In this document: piece by piece, positions 5,029 through 6,098 of the stretch
Numbering within the stretch: position 1 is the stretch's first letter
How the letters are laid out: each line of letters opens with the position of its first letter
Source: 73-13 sp035556395
Lineage (GTDB): Bacteria > Actinomycetota > Actinomycetes > Actinomycetales > Microbacteriaceae
Length of the DNA stretch: 6,098 nucleotides
Assembly (NCBI GenBank): GCA_035556395.1
Contig: DATMFB010000292.1
Coordinates: forward strand, 1-6,098
Direction of reading: 5' to 3'
Position numbers and translations under genes: made by a program
Notes under the pieces: generated by a model
Databases searched by the model: none
What the model saw: the letters and a program-made list of their open reading frames with translations, nothing else
What the model was told of the DNA's origin: nothing

Positions 5029-6098
5029 GACGCCGGCTCCTCCGCGAGGACGATGTCGCGGACCTCGATCTCGTCGGCCTCGATGAGCGCGAGCTCTGCG
5101 ATGCGGCCCACCGCCCTGAGGTCGTCGAGCGCCCCGGCGATCTGCGCGGGACCGGCGAGGGTCGCGGTCGCGACGGGGGTGCGCTGCGAGGCCTTCGCCT
5201 CGGTCTTGGCCCGCCGGATGTCGATGAGCGCGGCGCTCGCGAGCGCGAGCAGCCCGCTCGGCTCGTACGGGAGCTCATCGACCGTCGGCCAAGCCGCGGT
5301 GTGGACGGAGCCGTCGTGCGTCCAGGACCACACCTCCTCGGTCGCGAACGGGATGAACGGCGCGAGCAGGCGCAGCAGCACGTCGATCGCCGATCGCAGG
5401 GCCGTGACCGCAGAGGCCTGACCGGCGTTCTCGTCGGAGTAGGCGCGCTCCTTGACGAGCTCCAGGTAGTCGTCGCAGAACGTCCAGAAGAACTGCTCGG
5501 TGACCTCCAGTGCGCGAGCGTGGTCGTACTCCTCGAACGCCCGCGTCGCGGCGGCGACGACCGAGCGCAGCTCCGCCAGGAGGTCGATGTCGAGCGGGGC
5601 GGTGATGGGAGCGGGGGCGCCCTTCGACTCGCCTTCGGCTCGCTCAGGGAGCGGAGCGAGGGATGGCTCGGGGAGGGGAGCGATAGACGGCGCGGGGAAC
5701 GAGTAGACGAACTTCGCCGCGTTGAGCACCTTGATCGCGAGCCGGCGGCCGATCTTCATGACCTTCGGGTTCTGCGGGTCGAACGCGGCATCCGTCCCGA
5801 GCTTCGAGGACGCCGCCCAGTAGCGCACCGCGTCCGAGCCGTGCTCGTCGAGCATGCCGGCCGGCGTGACCACGTTGCCCTTCGACTTCGACATCTTCTT
5901 CCGGTCGGGGTCGACGATGAAGCCGCTGATCCCGGCGTTCTGCCAGGGGATCGAGCCGTGCTCGAGGTGCGCGCGCAGCGCGGTCGTGAAGAGCCAGGTG
6001 CGGATGATGTCTTGGCCCTGGGAGCGCAGCTGGTACGGGAAGACGAGATCGAAGAGCTCGTCGTCGCTGCCCCAGCCAGCCGCGATCTGCGGCGTGAG
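5025..6098 (-). CDS. valS: Valyl-tRNA synthetase, C-terminal part (5' end outside window)
   Basis: The last 357 residues of a class I aminoacyl-tRNA synthetase are visible; the gene runs off the right edge, so the HIGH motif and editing domain are not seen. Reading from the edge, the catalytic core (LTPQIAAGWG, then FPYQLRSQGQDIIRTWLFTT) leads to the KMSKS loop at fragment residues 68-72, then DAVRYWAASSKLGTDAAFD and the stem-contact region. The anticodon-binding helical domain follows from about residue 165, including ARALEVTEQFFWTFCDDYLELVKERAY and LLRLLAPFIPFATEEVWSW. These motifs are characteristic of ValS rather than IleS or LeuS. The protein ends soon after the anticodon domain, without the long C-terminal coiled-coil arm of many bacterial ValS enzymes. 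Between core and anticodon domain, at about residues 137-161, is a Pro-rich insert made by a tandem duplication and an interspersed repeat. The stop overlaps the GNAT start (ATGA). Confidence 0.95.
   Translation of the reverse strand, partial: LTPQIAAGWGSDDELFDLVFPYQLRSQGQDIIRTWLFTTALRAHLEHGSIPWQNAGISGFIVDPDRKKMSKSKGNVVTPAGMLDEHGSDAVRYWAASSKLGTDAAFDPQNPKVMKIGRRLAIKVLNAAKFVYSFPAPSIAPLPEPSLAPLPERAEGESKGAPAPITAPLDIDLLAELRSVVAAATRAFEEYDHARALEVTEQFFWTFCDDYLELVKERAYSDENAGQASAVTALRSAIDVLLRLLAPFIPFATEEVWSWTHDGSVHTAAWPTVDELPYEPSGLLALASAALIDIRRAKTEAKASQRTPVATATLAGPAQIAGALDDLRAVGRIAELALIEADEIEVRDIVLAEEPAS
5037..5043 (-). promoter_or_regulatory. Ribosome binding site of the GNAT gene inside valS
   Basis: On the minus strand this is GGAGGAG, a near-perfect anti-16S match 8 bases before the GNAT ATG. 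It is embedded in codons for the last residues of valS, so the acetyltransferase can be initiated by its own site as well as by coupling. Confidence 0.75.
5616..5652 (-). repeat. Interspersed repeat, copy B, in frame within valS
   Basis: Read on the minus strand, this 37-bp element has the arms GCTCCCTGAGCGAGC (5652-5638) and CGAGTCGAAGGGCGCC (5631-5616), identical to copy A at 1366-1404. The centre is CGAAGG, which folds GCC-GAA-GGC, against CCGCAGGG in copy A. It encodes roughly LPERAEGESKGA of the synthetase linker without breaking the frame. Confidence 0.78.
5643..5690 (-). repeat. Two 24-bp tandem units in valS encoding PS(I/L)APLPE twice
   Basis: On the minus strand, 5690-5667 encodes PSIAPLPE and 5666-5643 encodes PSLAPLPE, two adjacent eight-codon units that differ at a few positions. 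The second unit runs into the left arm of the interspersed repeat (its GCTCCCTGAG end is shared), so the duplication probably arose from the element's edge. Confidence 0.7.

Noticed and set aside
4583..5278. Upstream extension of the 78-residue gene in the same minus-strand frame
   Set aside because: It overlaps the GNAT and valS genes completely, is extremely Arg/Pro/Ser-rich, and the TGATG junction marks the real start at 4582.
4567..5421. 284-codon open frame on the plus strand opposite GNAT and valS
   Set aside because: It is antisense to two clearly recognised genes and has no recognisable domain or ribosome site.

Overview
This is a high-GC window with strongly G/C-ending codons. Its gene content and style suggest an actinobacterium, most likely of the Microbacteriaceae type. 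That placement is an inference from base composition, the style of the valyl-tRNA synthetase, TANNNT-type promoter elements and a CCCTGAGC...TCGAAGGG interspersed repeat that I recall from such genomes. No rRNA, tRNA, CRISPR array, transposase or phage gene is visible.

Layout. 1-174 (+) is the end of a gene whose C-terminus looks like a ribbon-helix-helix fold. 250-1374 (+) is a zinc-dependent alcohol dehydrogenase of the MDR superfamily. Converging on it and overlapping by 14 bases is 1361-2284 (-), a ten-helix EamA/DMT-family transporter that probably starts leaderless at a GTG. A 144-base divergent promoter region (2285-2428) with two inverted repeats separates the transporter from a two-gene (+) operon: a second zinc MDR alcohol dehydrogenase (2429-3523) and a classical short-chain dehydrogenase/reductase (3538-4317). 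Converging on that operon is a (-) operon read in the order valS (C-terminal part only, 5025-6098), a GNAT acetyltransferase (4582-5028) and a 78-residue protein of unknown function (4346-4582). These three are joined by 4-base and 1-base overlaps.

How the genes may work together. The second dehydrogenase and the SDR probably act on related alcohol/carbonyl substrates with NAD, but the sequence does not reveal the substrate. Their codon use is clearly less G/C-rich at third positions than that of the flanking genes (17 and 19 of the first 60 codons end in A/T, against 4 in the first dehydrogenase and 1 in the GNAT gene). This suggests a separately acquired module inserted next to housekeeping genes. 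The valS operon is ordinary housekeeping.

The most interesting structure is not a gene. An interspersed repeat of 37-39 bp occurs twice in opposite orientation. One copy sits at the convergent end of the first dehydrogenase and the transporter, supplying the stop codon of one and the last 14 codons of the other. The other copy lies in frame inside valS, next to a 24-bp tandem duplication, and adds a Pro-rich linker to the synthetase. I see no convincing new defence or biosynthetic system here.
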